Assembly (NCBI RefSeq): GCF_014651015.1
Contig: NZ_BMWB01000001.1
Coordinates: 656,137-720,136, forward strand
Origin: Streptomyces xantholiticus
GTDB taxonomy: Bacteria > Actinomycetota > Actinomycetes > Streptomycetales > Streptomycetaceae
Direction of reading: 5' to 3'
DNA: 64,000 nucleotides
Both the position numbers and the translations under genes were made by a program. Positions 42,945-51,539 of the stretch are shown one piece after another (the first letter of the stretch is position 1; every line of letters starts with the position of its first letter). The notes under the pieces are model-generated. The model saw only the letters and a list, made by a program, of their open reading frames with translations. It searched no databases and had not been told where the DNA came from.

Positions 42945-45095
42945 TCAGTGGCGGCGCCGGGACACCGACCGCTCGGCCGACTTCTTCGCATGCGCCGCCG
43001 CGTCCGCCACCGTGCGGTCCGGGTGGTGGGCTTGGAGGGTGTCCAGGATGCGGAGGGATGTGCCGGGGTCGACCTCCGCCAGGGCGCCGATCAGGGCCGT
43101 GGCGCCGCCCGGCCAAGCGGCGGCTGCCGTGTCGAAGGCGGGAAGCAGGGTCGTGGGCGGAACGTCGGCCGGGCGGGGGACGTCGGTGCCGCCCGCGCCC
43201 TCGCGGCGCTTCACCTGCCTCAGCATGTCGTCGATCCAGCACTGGTCCAGCTCCTCGACGAGCACCGTGGCGCGCGAGGTGAGCGGGACCGTGTCCTCGG
43301 GGACGGACTCTCCTCGGGCCACGAGCAGTCTGCGGGCGGCGGCGCCGGTCACCGGGTCGGAGAGGGCGGCGCGCAGCACCGTGCCCGGGACCGCGGCGAG
43401 GTCGAGTCGGGCGAAGGACTCTGACGTACGGGCCGCGTTGGCGTCGTCGGCCTTGGCCGCGGAGATCGCGCCGAGCAGTTCGGCCCAGGCGTCGTCCGTG
43501 CCGCCGTGGTGCGCCGCCCATGCGGCGAGAGCGGTGGCGGCGAGCCGGGTGGGCCAGTGGCGGGTGGCGGCGACGGTCTTCGCCGCGTCCCAGCCCGCGA
43601 CGGTGTCCTGGGCGGGGGCGGCCACATGGCCGGCGGTGATCACATGGCGCATGACGGCGGCGCCGAGCGGGGTGAGACCGTAGGTGTCGCCGGTGCGGAA
43701 GACGCAGCCGGTTGCGGCCAGTCGGTCCACGAGCCCCGCGAGGCCGCGTGCGGGGGCGTCGAGTTCGGAGCGGTCGGCCTCCGTACGGCCGGGCATCCCG
43801 AGCAGTGCGGACAGCTCGTCGGGTGACGGGGTCTCGTAGGCGTCCGGGGCGCTGCCCGGTACCGGGGTGGGGGCGTCCTCCAGTTCGGGCGGCAGGCCGT
43901 CGTCCTTCGCGTCGGAGATCTTGCGTGCGATCGAGTCGGGGGTGCAGCCGCGTTCGTAGAGCGAGTAGAGGATGTGCGCGGAGTCGAAGGAGTAGGCGTC
44001 CTGCGGGCCGGTGACCAGGGGCAGCCGTTCCGCCTGTGCGGCCAGGACGTCGGCGGCCAGTTCGACGAGTTCCTGCGGGGTGCCGTCGGTCCACACGGCG
44101 GTGGCCGGGCCGGGCAGCCCGCAGCGTTCCGAGACCTCACGCAGCTCGTCGTCGAAGGTCCCGGCCGCCAGTGCCGCGGGCAGCGGGGCGGCGTGCAGCA
44201 GGTCCCGGATCTCGTCGGGTGCCGGAACGGCGGGCGGGGGCGGCAGCGGGATCGACGAGTCGCCGTAGTAGTCGAGGTGCTCGTCGAGCATGCGGTCGGC
44301 GAGCGCGAGGTGCGGCAGTGCCTCGGGCCCGGGGGCGAGTGCGGCATACCGCGTGGCGAACGCCTCTGCGAGGCCGGCGGCGGTCCACCGGTCGGTGAGC
44401 GTATCGGCGATGCGATCCAGTGCGCCGCTGAGCGCGTCGTCGGGGCGGGCGGCGTCCAGCGGTGGTGCGGGCAGCAGCGGTCCGGCCGGAGGCGCCTCGC
44501 GGGTGTCGCGGGCGAAGGCGGCGAGCAGCGCCTCCGCGAGGCGGGCCCGTACGGAGAACGTCCGGTCGGCGAGGTCGGAGCGGCACAGCGGCTCCGGCAG
44601 GGCCGGCCGGTCGGCGTGCGGTGTGCTCCCGTAGGCGTCGAGCCAGGCCCGTACGGCGGCGGAATCGTCCGCGTCGACTCCGTCGGCGGTCAGCAGCGAC
44701 GCGTACCAGCGGTGCCAGGTCAGGTTCGCCGGGTCGGCCATGGCGCGGCGGAAGGCAGGGAGGGTGTCCTCGACGGCGGCGAGCAGCCGCGCGTGGCGCT
44801 TGGCGTTGAGACGGCCGGCGGCACGGACCCGGTCGGCGAGGAGGGTGAGGACGTCCGGTACGGCGTCCAGCTCGTCGTCGCCGGCGCACAGCAGCTGCGG
44901 CAGGTCCTCGAGCAGCACCCGCCGAAGTAGCTGGGGCGTCGGCTCCGGCACACCGGCCCTGCGATCGGCGCCGTGCAGCGCGAGCATGGTCAGCACCACG
45001 TCCGTGGTGCGCGCGGGCAGTGCGACGCCTCTCTCCCGCGTCGCCCAGGTGAGGAATTCGTCGCGGCCGGTGTTCAGGGCGTTCGTAGGAGTCAC
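42945..45095 (-). CDS. Large conserved hypothetical protein
   Basis: A 716-residue, mostly helical, acidic protein from GTG 45095. Sections include LLRRVLLEDLPQLLCAGDDE, WHRWYASLLTADGVDADDS, SFDSAHILYSLYERGCTPDS, FRTGDTYGLTPLGAAVMRH and a C-terminal RTVADAAAHAKKSAERSVS. No signal peptide, membrane helix or catalytic motif is visible. The TYGLTPLG piece resembles winged-helix-like sequence. Codon usage is normal for the genome. Function unknown; the family looks like a Streptomyces-specific hypothetical. Confidence 0.75.
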   Translation of the reverse strand: MTPTNALNTGRDEFLTWATRERGVALPARTTDVVLTMLALHGADRRAGVPEPTPQLLRRVLLEDLPQLLCAGDDELDAVPDVLTLLADRVRAAGRLNAKRHARLLAAVEDTLPAFRRAMADPANLTWHRWYASLLTADGVDADDSAAVRAWLDAYGSTPHADRPALPEPLCRSDLADRTFSVRARLAEALLAAFARDTREAPPAGPLLPAPPLDAARPDDALSGALDRIADTLTDRWTAAGLAEAFATRYAALAPGPEALPHLALADRMLDEHLDYYGDSSIPLPPPPAVPAPDEIRDLLHAAPLPAALAAGTFDDELREVSERCGLPGPATAVWTDGTPQELVELAADVLAAQAERLPLVTGPQDAYSFDSAHILYSLYERGCTPDSIARKISDAKDDGLPPELEDAPTPVPGSAPDAYETPSPDELSALLGMPGRTEADRSELDAPARGLAGLVDRLAATGCVFRTGDTYGLTPLGAAVMRHVITAGHVAAPAQDTVAGWDAAKTVAATRHWPTRLAATALAAWAAHHGGTDDAWAELLGAISAAKADDANAARTSESFARLDLAAVPGTVLRAALSDPVTGAAARRLLVARGESVPEDTVPLTSRATVLVEELDQCWIDDMLRQVKRREGAGGTDVPRPADVPPTTLLPAFDTAAAAWPGGATALIGALAEVDPGTSLRILDTLQAHHPDRTVADAAAHAKKSAERSVSRRRH

Positions 45096-45159
45096 CTGGG
45101 GAGCGTATGAGGGCGGGCGGCGTCGGTGATCCTTCCGGGCCGGGGGTTAGCCCGATCGG

Positions 45160-45211
45160 GCGAGCAAGCAATTCTCCAGCGGCGGGGCGAGCAAGGAATT
45201 CGCCTGCGGCG
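45160..45211. repeat. Two tandem 25-base imperfect repeats
   Basis: Two copies of a 25-base unit beginning GCGAGCAAG (45160-45184 and 45187-45211) match at 22 of 25 positions. They lie between the large hypothetical gene and the TIGR03086 gene, in its probable promoter region. Confidence 0.55.
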
Positions 45212-45244
45212 ATGAGTTCGTACGGGGCGGCCGGTCAGCACTGT

Positions 45245-45847
45245 ATGGACATCTCCGACACCACGCCCCTGCCCGATCTCACTCCCGCCGCCCGCGCGGT
45301 GACCCGGTTGCTCGGCGCGATCGGCGACGAGCGGCTGGGCGATCCGACGCCCTGCCCCGAGTACGCCGTGCGCGACCTGCTGGCCCACATCGACGGGCTG
45401 TCCCTCGCCTTCCGGGACGCGGCCCGCAAGGACCTCGGACCGACGACCGACACGAATCCCGGTGCGGCGCTGCCGGCCCTGGACGACGACTGGCGCGCCA
45501 GGATCCCGGTGCGGGTGGACGAGCTCGCGGAGGCATGGCGCCGGCCCGAGGCCTGGGAGGGCATGACCAGGGCCGGCGGCGTGGACCTGCCCGCAGCCGT
45601 CGCCGGCCGCGTCGCGCTGAACGAGCTCGTGATCCACGGCTGGGACCTGGCCCGGGCGACGGGGCAGGAGTACGACCCCGGTGAGGCGAGTGCGGCGGTG
45701 TCGTACGAGATCGTGCGGCCGACCGACGACGACTCGCTGCGCGAGGGGATCTTCGGCCCGCCGGTGGCGGTGCCGGACGACGCCTCGCTGCTGGACCGGG
45801 TCGTCGGGCTCAGCGGGCGGCGCCCCGACTGGCGGCCGGGCGACTGA
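45245..45847 (+). CDS. TIGR03086-family (mycothiol-type maleylpyruvate isomerase-like) protein
   Basis: A 200-residue protein with the DinB/MDMPI four-helix fold. The signature TPCPEYAVRDLLAHIDGLSL and the later NELVIHGWDLARATGQEYD are diagnostic for TIGR03086, whose members likely bind zinc and use mycothiol. Substrate unknown. ATG 45245 is used; an in-frame ATG at 45209 would add 12 residues. Confidence 0.88.
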   Translation: MDISDTTPLPDLTPAARAVTRLLGAIGDERLGDPTPCPEYAVRDLLAHIDGLSLAFRDAARKDLGPTTDTNPGAALPALDDDWRARIPVRVDELAEAWRRPEAWEGMTRAGGVDLPAAVAGRVALNELVIHGWDLARATGQEYDPGEASAAVSYEIVRPTDDDSLREGIFGPPVAVPDDASLLDRVVGLSGRRPDWRPGD

Positions 45848-46272
45848 GCGTTCCGGGCGGCCGCCGGTAAACCGGATGATCGCAGGCAGGTGCCGGTGCG
45901 ATGCTCCGGGGCATGACACGCCGTGTGAAGCCCAGTCTGTACATCTCCGTCGACAAGTACTAAAACCAAGGGCCTTTGATTCGTAGGCGCTGACCTGGGG
46001 CGAGGCCGATTACAGCGCGTAGTTACGGTCCGATCCGGGAGCGGGGCACGCCAGAGACTCGCCGGCGAGCCGGGGCGAGTGCGAGCGAATCACAGACGCC
46101 CAGGTCAGCGGCGGCGCAGGTCGTTCAGGGTGCCCAGTTGCCGTAGTCGTGCACCGAGGACGGGCGGTCGACGACCGGTTGAGGGCCGAGAGCTGGAGCC
46201 GGGCGCGCAGCTCCGGCGGCCCTCTCAGCTGGGCGGACTCCTTTGGCCAAATCAGCCGGCAAGGAGCCGCCG
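45848..46272. other. Gap with a 12-bp inverted repeat around a 99-base core
   Basis: CGCTGACCTGGG (45988-45999) is repeated in reverse complement at 46099-46110. A 16-codon frame at 45914 (MTRRVKPSLYISVDKY) looks like the truncated start of a lost gene. Nothing else coding was convincing. The repeat could mark an excised or miniature element. Confidence 0.4.
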
Positions 46273-47121
46273 TCACACGTTGAGCGCCCGGCGCGCGTCA
46301 CTGATCAGCCGGTGCGCGTCGGCCCCATACACGGCCGACTCCCGCAGGGTGTTCCAGGTGCGGAGGTGGGTGCTCACGCTGGCCTCGTCCTCGATCCAGA
46401 GTTCCGAGTGCCACGTCTCGACGATCACGCGACTGTCGTCGTAGACCCAGAAGGCCGTGGCGGGCGGGATCTTGAGCGAGGCACTGAGCGGGACGATGCC
46501 GAGTTCGACCGTGTCCAGGCCGACGGCGCCGGACAGCCGGTCGAGCTGTGCGGCCAGCACGGACGGCGGACAGATGAGCGCCCGTAGCGCGGCCTCCCAC
46601 AGGAGCAGGTGGAAGCGCTTGGTGGGGTCGTAGAGCGCCTCTTGCCGCTTGATGCGGGAGCGGACGGCTTCCTCGGTGTGTTGGGGCGACTGCTGGAGTT
46701 CGGCGTACCGGGTGAAGATCGACCGGGCGTAGTCGGGCGTCTGGAGGATGCCGAAGATGATGGAGGACTCCCAGCCCCGGAACACGGAGGCGTCACCGTG
46801 CGCGGCGAGGTGCGTGTCCTGCACGGGCTTGTGTCCGGAGGCGAGCTGCCGCCGCCAGGAGCGGATGTGCGACTCGAACCCCCGTAGCCGGGCGAGCAAT
46901 TCGTCGTACGCGTCCGGCTGGCAGGTCCCCTCGGTCCAGGCACGGAGGTCGTCGGGCGTGGCGGTCTGACGGCCGTTCTCCAGCTTGGAGACCTTGGGCT
47001 GCGGCCAGCCCAGCCGCCGGGCGAGCGCGGAACCGGTCAGCCGACCGCCCGGGGCCGTGAGGCGCAGCTCGCGCAGCCGGACTCCGAGCGCCTCGCGCGC
47101 CTGCTGGTAGTCGGTGGTCAC
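46273..47121 (-). CDS. XRE regulator with DUF5753
   Basis: A 282-residue regulator. The N-terminal XRE domain reads REALGVRLRELRLTAPGGRL and GWPQPKVSKLENGRQTATPD. The DUF5753 domain covers the C-terminal 180 residues (IIFGILQTPDYARSIFTRYA, LLLWEAALRALICPPSVLA, VIVETWHSELWIEDEAS). AAGGAGCGG precedes GTG 47121. It is 24 bases downstream of the DUF6879 gene in the same orientation, so the two probably form an operon, a second Scr1-like pair with a different partner. Confidence 0.9.
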   Translation of the reverse strand: MTTDYQQAREALGVRLRELRLTAPGGRLTGSALARRLGWPQPKVSKLENGRQTATPDDLRAWTEGTCQPDAYDELLARLRGFESHIRSWRRQLASGHKPVQDTHLAAHGDASVFRGWESSIIFGILQTPDYARSIFTRYAELQQSPQHTEEAVRSRIKRQEALYDPTKRFHLLLWEAALRALICPPSVLAAQLDRLSGAVGLDTVELGIVPLSASLKIPPATAFWVYDDSRVIVETWHSELWIEDEASVSTHLRTWNTLRESAVYGADAHRLISDARRALNV

Positions 47122-47145
47122 CGGTTCCGCTCCTTGGGTGTTGCT

Positions 47146-47898
47146 CTACTTCGCGGGCAGGTTCGCCGCGAAGGTGTCGTACGGCACGGCGTAGTGGGTG
47201 GCGGCGTCGCGCGCCTGGCAGTAGCGGTTGACCTCCACCGGCTCCGTGATCAGCTCGACGTTCACCAGGTTGTCGGCGTCGTCGAAGTTGAGCCGGGCCA
47301 CCAGCCGGGAGTCGAACAGCCAGAAGTCCTCTACAGGAAGCTGAAGGCATTCGGCGTCGGAGCGCCAGAGCTGCCGGATGTCCTCGCCGACGGAGCTGTT
47401 CCGCCGGGCGTTGTCGAGCAGGTAGAGCTGACCCGGGGTGGGCGGGTTGTCGACGATGCGGACACGTTCGAACCGCTTGCCGAGCGCGTTCTGTTCAAGG
47501 CGCTCGGCGCACCACTCGGCGTCCCTGCCCTCCCAGTCGACGGGCTCGCCCCGGAGGAACTGCGCGTAGGTGTCGGTGACCTCGTCGGAGGCGTAGCGGC
47601 GGCGGCTCTCCAGCCGCCAGGCCGCGTGCTTGACCTGGGTGAACAGCCGGTCGAACTCATCCAGGCCGATGATGTTCGGCACGCGGGTGACCTCCCTGGG
47701 GCCGAAGTCGACGAGCAGTTCGCGCGGGACGACGATGGGCACCTCGCCCTTGCCGAGGTGGCGGAGACGGGCGATGTCGTCGGGGTCGGTGAGCGCCGGT
47801 CCATGAATGATCACCTCGCCGGTGTCGAGGTCTTCGTGGACGGCGGGGCAGCCGTTCACGCCACTGCCCGTGCCGTTGAAACGCAGCCGTCGCGCCAT
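47146..47898 (-). CDS. DUF6879-family protein
   Basis: A 250-residue protein. The recognisable core runs from LDEFDRLFTQVKHAAWRLES through RYASDEVTDTYAQFLRGEPV to the C-terminal VEVNRYCQARDAATHYAVPY, the pattern of DUF6879 proteins that accompany DUF5753 XRE regulators in Streptomyces. The N-terminal 65 residues (VNGCPAVHEDLDTGEVIIHG) form an additional beta-rich section. GAAAGGAA precedes ATG 47898. Function unknown; probably the effector or modulator of the adjacent XRE protein. Confidence 0.85.
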   Translation of the reverse strand: MARRLRFNGTGSGVNGCPAVHEDLDTGEVIIHGPALTDPDDIARLRHLGKGEVPIVVPRELLVDFGPREVTRVPNIIGLDEFDRLFTQVKHAAWRLESRRRYASDEVTDTYAQFLRGEPVDWEGRDAEWCAERLEQNALGKRFERVRIVDNPPTPGQLYLLDNARRNSSVGEDIRQLWRSDAECLQLPVEDFWLFDSRLVARLNFDDADNLVNVELITEPVEVNRYCQARDAATHYAVPYDTFAANLPAK

Positions 47899-47990
47899 GA
47901 TCGGTTCCTTTCGCCGGGTACTGGTGCCCTCATGATCACCGTGCTCGGGAGTGGACGGTTCGGGTTCGCGGGGCCCCTGTGAACATAAAC

Positions 47991-48026
47991 GGCTATAGCC
48001 AGCCCCTACCCGCGAATAACCGGGTA
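47991..48026. promoter_or_regulatory. Two palindromes in a divergent promoter
   Basis: GGCTATAGCC (47991-48000) is a perfect palindrome. TACCCG (48007-48012) and CGGGTA (48021-48026) form a second dyad with an 8-base spacer. They lie between the DUF6879-XRE operon and the small genes starting at 48070, and are candidates for XRE binding. Confidence 0.5.
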
Positions 48027-48069
48027 TAGGCGCTAGCGGCCTCAACTGCCTCTTTACAACGCTCAGTTC

Positions 48070-48273
48070 ATGGCCACTACACAGGAGCCGGGCACCGCGG
48101 ATGCCCTGGAAACGGTTGAGGTGCTGCGCGAAGCACTGACGGCGGCGGGAATCGTTCTGCCGTCCCTGGGGGCGGACGGGGCGTCGCCTTCACTGAACTT
48201 GATCAACCTGGGCCGGGTACGCCCGGATGTCGCGCTGCGGCTCGCCGACGTGATCCGGGGGGGGTGCGCATGA
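48070..48273 (+). CDS. Small hypothetical protein
   Basis: A 67-residue protein, beginning MATTQEPGTADALETVEVL and ending VRPDVALRLADVIRGGCA. Proteins of this kind accompany Scr1-like loci in Streptomyces, but no function is known. Its stop overlaps the ATG of the next gene (ATGA at 48270), showing translational coupling. Confidence 0.7.
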   Translation: MATTQEPGTADALETVEVLREALTAAGIVLPSLGADGASPSLNLINLGRVRPDVALRLADVIRGGCA

Positions 48274-48488
48274 ACGCGTATACACCCCAGGTCGGCGACC
48301 TGGTGTGGGACGAGGCGACGCAACGGGTGGGCCGGGTGGTCGACCGGGTCGGTTGCTGGCAGCTCAAGCCGCCCGGCGGCGGGCGGGAGTGGGACGCGCA
48401 TGACCCTCTGCGGCCCGCGACGGCGGCGGAGAGGCTGTCGGCGGGCATGGCAATGGCCAACGCCCGGAGCCGGGGAGAGGCGCCGTGA
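48270..48488 (+). CDS. Small hypothetical protein (accessory locus type)
   Basis: A 72-residue protein, MNAYTPQVGDLVWDEATQRV then GRVVDRVGCWQLKPPGGG and WDAHDPLRPAT. The small beta-rich pattern is common near XRE/DUF397 loci of Streptomyces; function unknown. GGGGGG precedes the ATG. The start overlaps the stop of the gene before it and the stop overlaps the GTG of the next frame. Confidence 0.75.
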   Translation: MNAYTPQVGDLVWDEATQRVGRVVDRVGCWQLKPPGGGREWDAHDPLRPATAAERLSAGMAMANARSRGEAP

Positions 48489-49021
48489 GCGCGCCCGTGA
48501 CGGACCCGCCACCACTGTCGGCCGAGTGCACCCTCGGCCAGCGGCCGGGCTACAAGGACGTGCACCGCCAGTGCCGCCAGACCAAGGACGTGCCGCTGCC
48601 CCACTCGAACGGGGCAGTCCTGCTCGTACGTGCGGCAGTACCCAAACGGGAACTTGCCGTGCGGACGGCCCTCGTCGACTGCGGAGTTCACACCACGCAG
48701 CGTACGAGCCGACAAGCGCCGGGGCGGGAGGCGCACGGCGGCGCGCAGCCGGTGATGTGCGGCTATCCCGCGCCGTACGACTGGATGTTCCTGTACTGGT
48801 ACCAGATGCGGTTCACCGGTTCGAGCCCGTTCGGGCACTCCGGGTGCCTGGACATGAAGACGCTGTACGCGACGAAGGCCCGGCTGCCGCTGCGGGCGGT
48901 GTCGAAGGGGACGATGCCCCGGGAACTGCTCTCGCGGCGGCGGCACACGCACCATGCCCTGGACGACGCGATCGAGCAGGCGGAGCTTTTCAGTAATCTG
49001 ATGACGTGGCCGGGGGTGTGA
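48485..49021 (+). CDS. Mosaic frame: small-gene head, antisense recombinase piece, exoribonuclease tail
   Basis: A 178-codon frame made of three parts. Residues 1-45 (ECTLGQRPGYKDVHRQCRQT) look like the start of a small accessory protein. Codons about 44-75 lie over a minus-strand fragment of a serine recombinase, which translates as VNSAVDEGRPHGKFPFGYCR (about 48630-48690). From about 48750 the frame gives CGYPAPYDWMFLYWYQMRF, GCLDMKTLYATKARLP and RRRHTHHALDDAIEQAELF, the C-terminal part of a DnaQ-like polyadenylate-specific 3'-exoribonuclease AS. The nuclease N-terminal acidic motif is absent, so the product is unlikely to be an active nuclease. Whether it is translated is unknown. Confidence 0.6.
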   Translation: MSAPVTDPPPLSAECTLGQRPGYKDVHRQCRQTKDVPLPHSNGAVLLVRAAVPKRELAVRTALVDCGVHTTQRTSRQAPGREAHGGAQPVMCGYPAPYDWMFLYWYQMRFTGSSPFGHSGCLDMKTLYATKARLPLRAVSKGTMPRELLSRRRHTHHALDDAIEQAELFSNLMTWPGV

Positions 49022-49040
49022 CCCCGGGAGGGGGTCCGCC

Positions 49041-49862
49041 GTGAAGTCCTTGCTGCGCATGCTGCTCGCGCTCGTCGTCGTTGTCGCGTGCACGGCCTGC
49101 GCCGAGGACGGTGAACGGGGCGGCGGGCTCGACGATCCGGCGAAGAAGGACATCGCCATGCGGCTCGTCTCCAGCGCGGAGAACTCCTCCCTGGACTGGC
49201 GGGCCCAGTACCGGTACATCGAGGACATCGGCGACGGCCGCGGCTACACCGCCGGCATCGTCGGCTTCTGCTCGGGGACCGGCGACATGCTCGCCGTGGT
49301 CGAGCGCTACACGAGGGACCGGCCCGGCAATGCCCTCGCGCCGTACCTCCCGGCCCTGCGCGCGGTCGTCGGCAGCGACTCGCACCAGGGGCTGGGCGAC
49401 GGGTTCACGAGCGCCTGGGCGAGGGCCGCGGCGTCCGACCCGGTGTTCCGTGCGGCGCAGGACGCCGAGCGCGACCTGCGCTACTTCGCGCCCGCGGTAC
49501 GGCAGGGTGAGCGCGACGGACTGGGGGCGCTCGGGCAGTTCATCTACTTCGATGCGTACGTGATGCACGGCCCGGACGCGGCCAAGGGGTCGGTCGGGTT
49601 CCGGGTGCTGCGCGAGAGGGCGCTGCGCGAGGCCGAGCCGCCGTCGGAGGGCGGCGACGAGGCTGCGTATCTGAACGCGTTCCTGGACGCCCGGGTCGAG
49701 GCGATGCGCCGGGAGCCGTCGCATTCCGACACCAGCCGGGTCGAGACGGCGCAGCGGGTGTTCGTACGGGAGCGGAACTTCGACCTCGAGCCGCCGCTGG
49801 ACTGGCGGATCTACGGCGACGGTTACCGCATCGGCGCGATGGCGGCCCCGCCCGCCGGGTGA
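49041..49862 (+). CDS. GH46 chitosanase, probable lipoprotein
   Basis: A 273-residue glycoside hydrolase family 46 enzyme that hydrolyses chitosan. The catalytic pair is Glu47 in SSAENSSLDW and Asp65 in EDIGDGRGYT, 18 residues apart as in the well-studied Streptomyces N174 enzyme (Glu22/Asp40). GIVGFCSGTGDML follows. The signal peptide is short and contains a lipobox-like VVAC ending at Cys17, so the enzyme may be anchored rather than free. GGGAGGGGG precedes GTG 49041. Confidence 0.92.
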   Translation: MKSLLRMLLALVVVVACTACAEDGERGGGLDDPAKKDIAMRLVSSAENSSLDWRAQYRYIEDIGDGRGYTAGIVGFCSGTGDMLAVVERYTRDRPGNALAPYLPALRAVVGSDSHQGLGDGFTSAWARAAASDPVFRAAQDAERDLRYFAPAVRQGERDGLGALGQFIYFDAYVMHGPDAAKGSVGFRVLRERALREAEPPSEGGDEAAYLNAFLDARVEAMRREPSHSDTSRVETAQRVFVRERNFDLEPPLDWRIYGDGYRIGAMAAPPAG

Positions 49863-49930
49863 CGGGAACCGTCCCGCCCCAGCACCGAATCCGATGACGA
49901 ACGACGTGGGGACCATCACAAGCAGTTACA

Positions 49931-49940
49931 TTGTGCACAA
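49931..49940. promoter_or_regulatory. Palindrome TTGTGCACAA before the catalase-family gene
   Basis: A perfect 10-base palindrome within an AT-rich stretch (49920-49970) containing two further partial copies (ATTGAGCAC and ACATTGAAC). It lies 87-96 bases upstream of the catalase-family start. The form is compatible with a MarR-type operator. Confidence 0.45.
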
Positions 49941-50026
49941 CTAAATTGAGCACTACATTGAACGCATCGAGGCAGTGACGCGGCGAGCGGCGCGGCGCAC
50001 GCTTCGGGCGCAGGAGGAGAACCCCC

Positions 50027-51127
50027 ATGGAATTCGTCAGGTTCGAGACATACCGGCCCATTGAACGACCTACTTACCAGCAGGAGTTGGACGAAGTCGT
50101 CCAACAGGTCGCGGACCGCACCCGCGGATCCGTCGAGCGGCAGAAGGCCGGGCGCGCCGTCAGGACGGCGCACGGCAAGACCTACGGACTGGTGAAGGCC
50201 ACGGTCACGGTGAGTGAGCTGGAGGGCCCGTACGCTCAGGGCATCTTCGCCGAGCCGGTGACGTACGACGCCGTGATCCGCTACTCCAACGGGCTCGGGC
50301 ACCTGCGGGCCGACTCACTGCTGGGCGCGGCGTGCGGAATGGGCATCAAGATGTTCGGCGTGCCCGGCACATCACTGCTGACCGACGAGGCCGAGGCGAC
50401 CACGTTCGACCTGAACCTGATCAACAACAAGGTCTTCTTCGCGAACACCGCGTACGACTACATGGTGATCGAGGAACTGTTCTCCGAACTGCCGGACGCC
50501 CTGGTGAACCCGGCGCGGCGCAAGTCCTGGATGGGCGAGTTCCTCACCCGGCGCGGGACGCTGGAGACGGCGGACGAGTGGCTGTGGGACGAGCTGTTCG
50601 CGATGCTCTCCTTCACCAGGGTCCAGCGGCAGAACCTGCTCTCGTACACCTACAACAGCATGGGCGCCTTCCGTTACGGCGACCACATCGCGAAGCTGCG
50701 CACGGTGCCCGTCACGCCGGTCGGCCACCTCGAGGTCGATGTCCAGGCGGACGGCGAGGCCTTCCGCAACACGCTGGTCGCAGAGGCGGCTGAGGGTGAC
50801 CACGCCTTCGAGCTTCAGGTGCAGCTGAACACCGACCTGACCCGGATGCCGGTGGACAACACCTCGGTGGAGTGGCCCGAGCAGCTCTCCCCCTGGATCA
50901 GCGTCGCCAGGATCGACATTCCGCGCCAGGACATCGGCGGCGCGGAGAATCTCACCGCCGCGGACGGCACCTCGATCACTCCGTGGCGCGTGCGCGAGGA
51001 CCATCGTCCGATCGGCGAGATCCAGCGGGTGCGCGAGGAGGTGTACCGCCGCTCCTCCGTCGAGCGTCACCGCCTCAACGGGCAGCCGCGGGTGGAGCCG
51101 CGGAGCAGCGCCGAACTGCTGAGCTGA
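50027..51127 (+). CDS. Catalase-family protein (small-subunit, KatE-like fold)
   Basis: A 366-residue protein of the heme catalase superfamily, shorter than classic catalases. It contains the distal region RTAHGKTYGLVKATVTVSE (the position of the catalytic His), RYSNGLGHL, and FDLNLINNKVFFANTAYDY, where catalase would have its Asn and proximal region. It ends with RVREEVYRRSSVERHRLNG. Members of this group may be peroxidases rather than catalases; heme ligand Tyr identification is uncertain here. A strong AGGAGGAG ribosome site precedes ATG 50027. An AT-rich palindromic promoter suggests stress control. Confidence 0.85.
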   Translation: MEFVRFETYRPIERPTYQQELDEVVQQVADRTRGSVERQKAGRAVRTAHGKTYGLVKATVTVSELEGPYAQGIFAEPVTYDAVIRYSNGLGHLRADSLLGAACGMGIKMFGVPGTSLLTDEAEATTFDLNLINNKVFFANTAYDYMVIEELFSELPDALVNPARRKSWMGEFLTRRGTLETADEWLWDELFAMLSFTRVQRQNLLSYTYNSMGAFRYGDHIAKLRTVPVTPVGHLEVDVQADGEAFRNTLVAEAAEGDHAFELQVQLNTDLTRMPVDNTSVEWPEQLSPWISVARIDIPRQDIGGAENLTAADGTSITPWRVREDHRPIGEIQRVREEVYRRSSVERHRLNGQPRVEPRSSAELLS

Positions 51128-51259
51128 GCCGTGGCAGGCGGCGTCCGGGAGGCCGGCCGGGGGGCGTCCCCGAGGACGAAGGACCGGTGCGCACAGGGTT
51201 GCTGACGATGCATCAGATCCGTCCACGCCCACACACACTGCGCACACCCGTCCGACCAG

Positions 51260-51373
51260 TCAGAACACGCGCCCAGGGGGGCCGGGCCCGAGGACGCGGT
51301 CCAGGTACGGGCCGGCGAACACGCCGACCGGGTCGAGGGCATCGCGCCGGGCGGTGAAGTCGGTGCAGCGTTT
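51260..51373 (-). pseudogene. FAD-linked sugar-lactone oxidase, C-terminal fragment
   Basis: A 38-codon stretch (KRCTDFTARRDALDPVGVF, then AGPYLDRVLG) ending at TGA 51260 matches the conserved C-terminus of D-arabinono-1,4-lactone oxidase-type enzymes. The rest is missing. Confidence 0.55.
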
Positions 51374-51539
51374 GGGGGCAGGTTGCGAAGCCGCCCGGTC
51401 GGGTCCATTCGTCACTCACTCGGCGTGGCCGCTCCGCCGAAGTTGTGCCAGGCCCGTTCTCACCTACGAAGCCAAGCATGGGACGACACCCTCGCCGGCT
51501 CCGCAGACGACGGGGAGGCGGTGATGCTCCCGGAGTGCC

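Noticed and set aside
42592..44094. Open frame of 500 codons on the minus strand
   Set aside because: Another frame of the same strand as the large hypothetical at 42945; Arg/Pro/Gly-rich without domain pattern.
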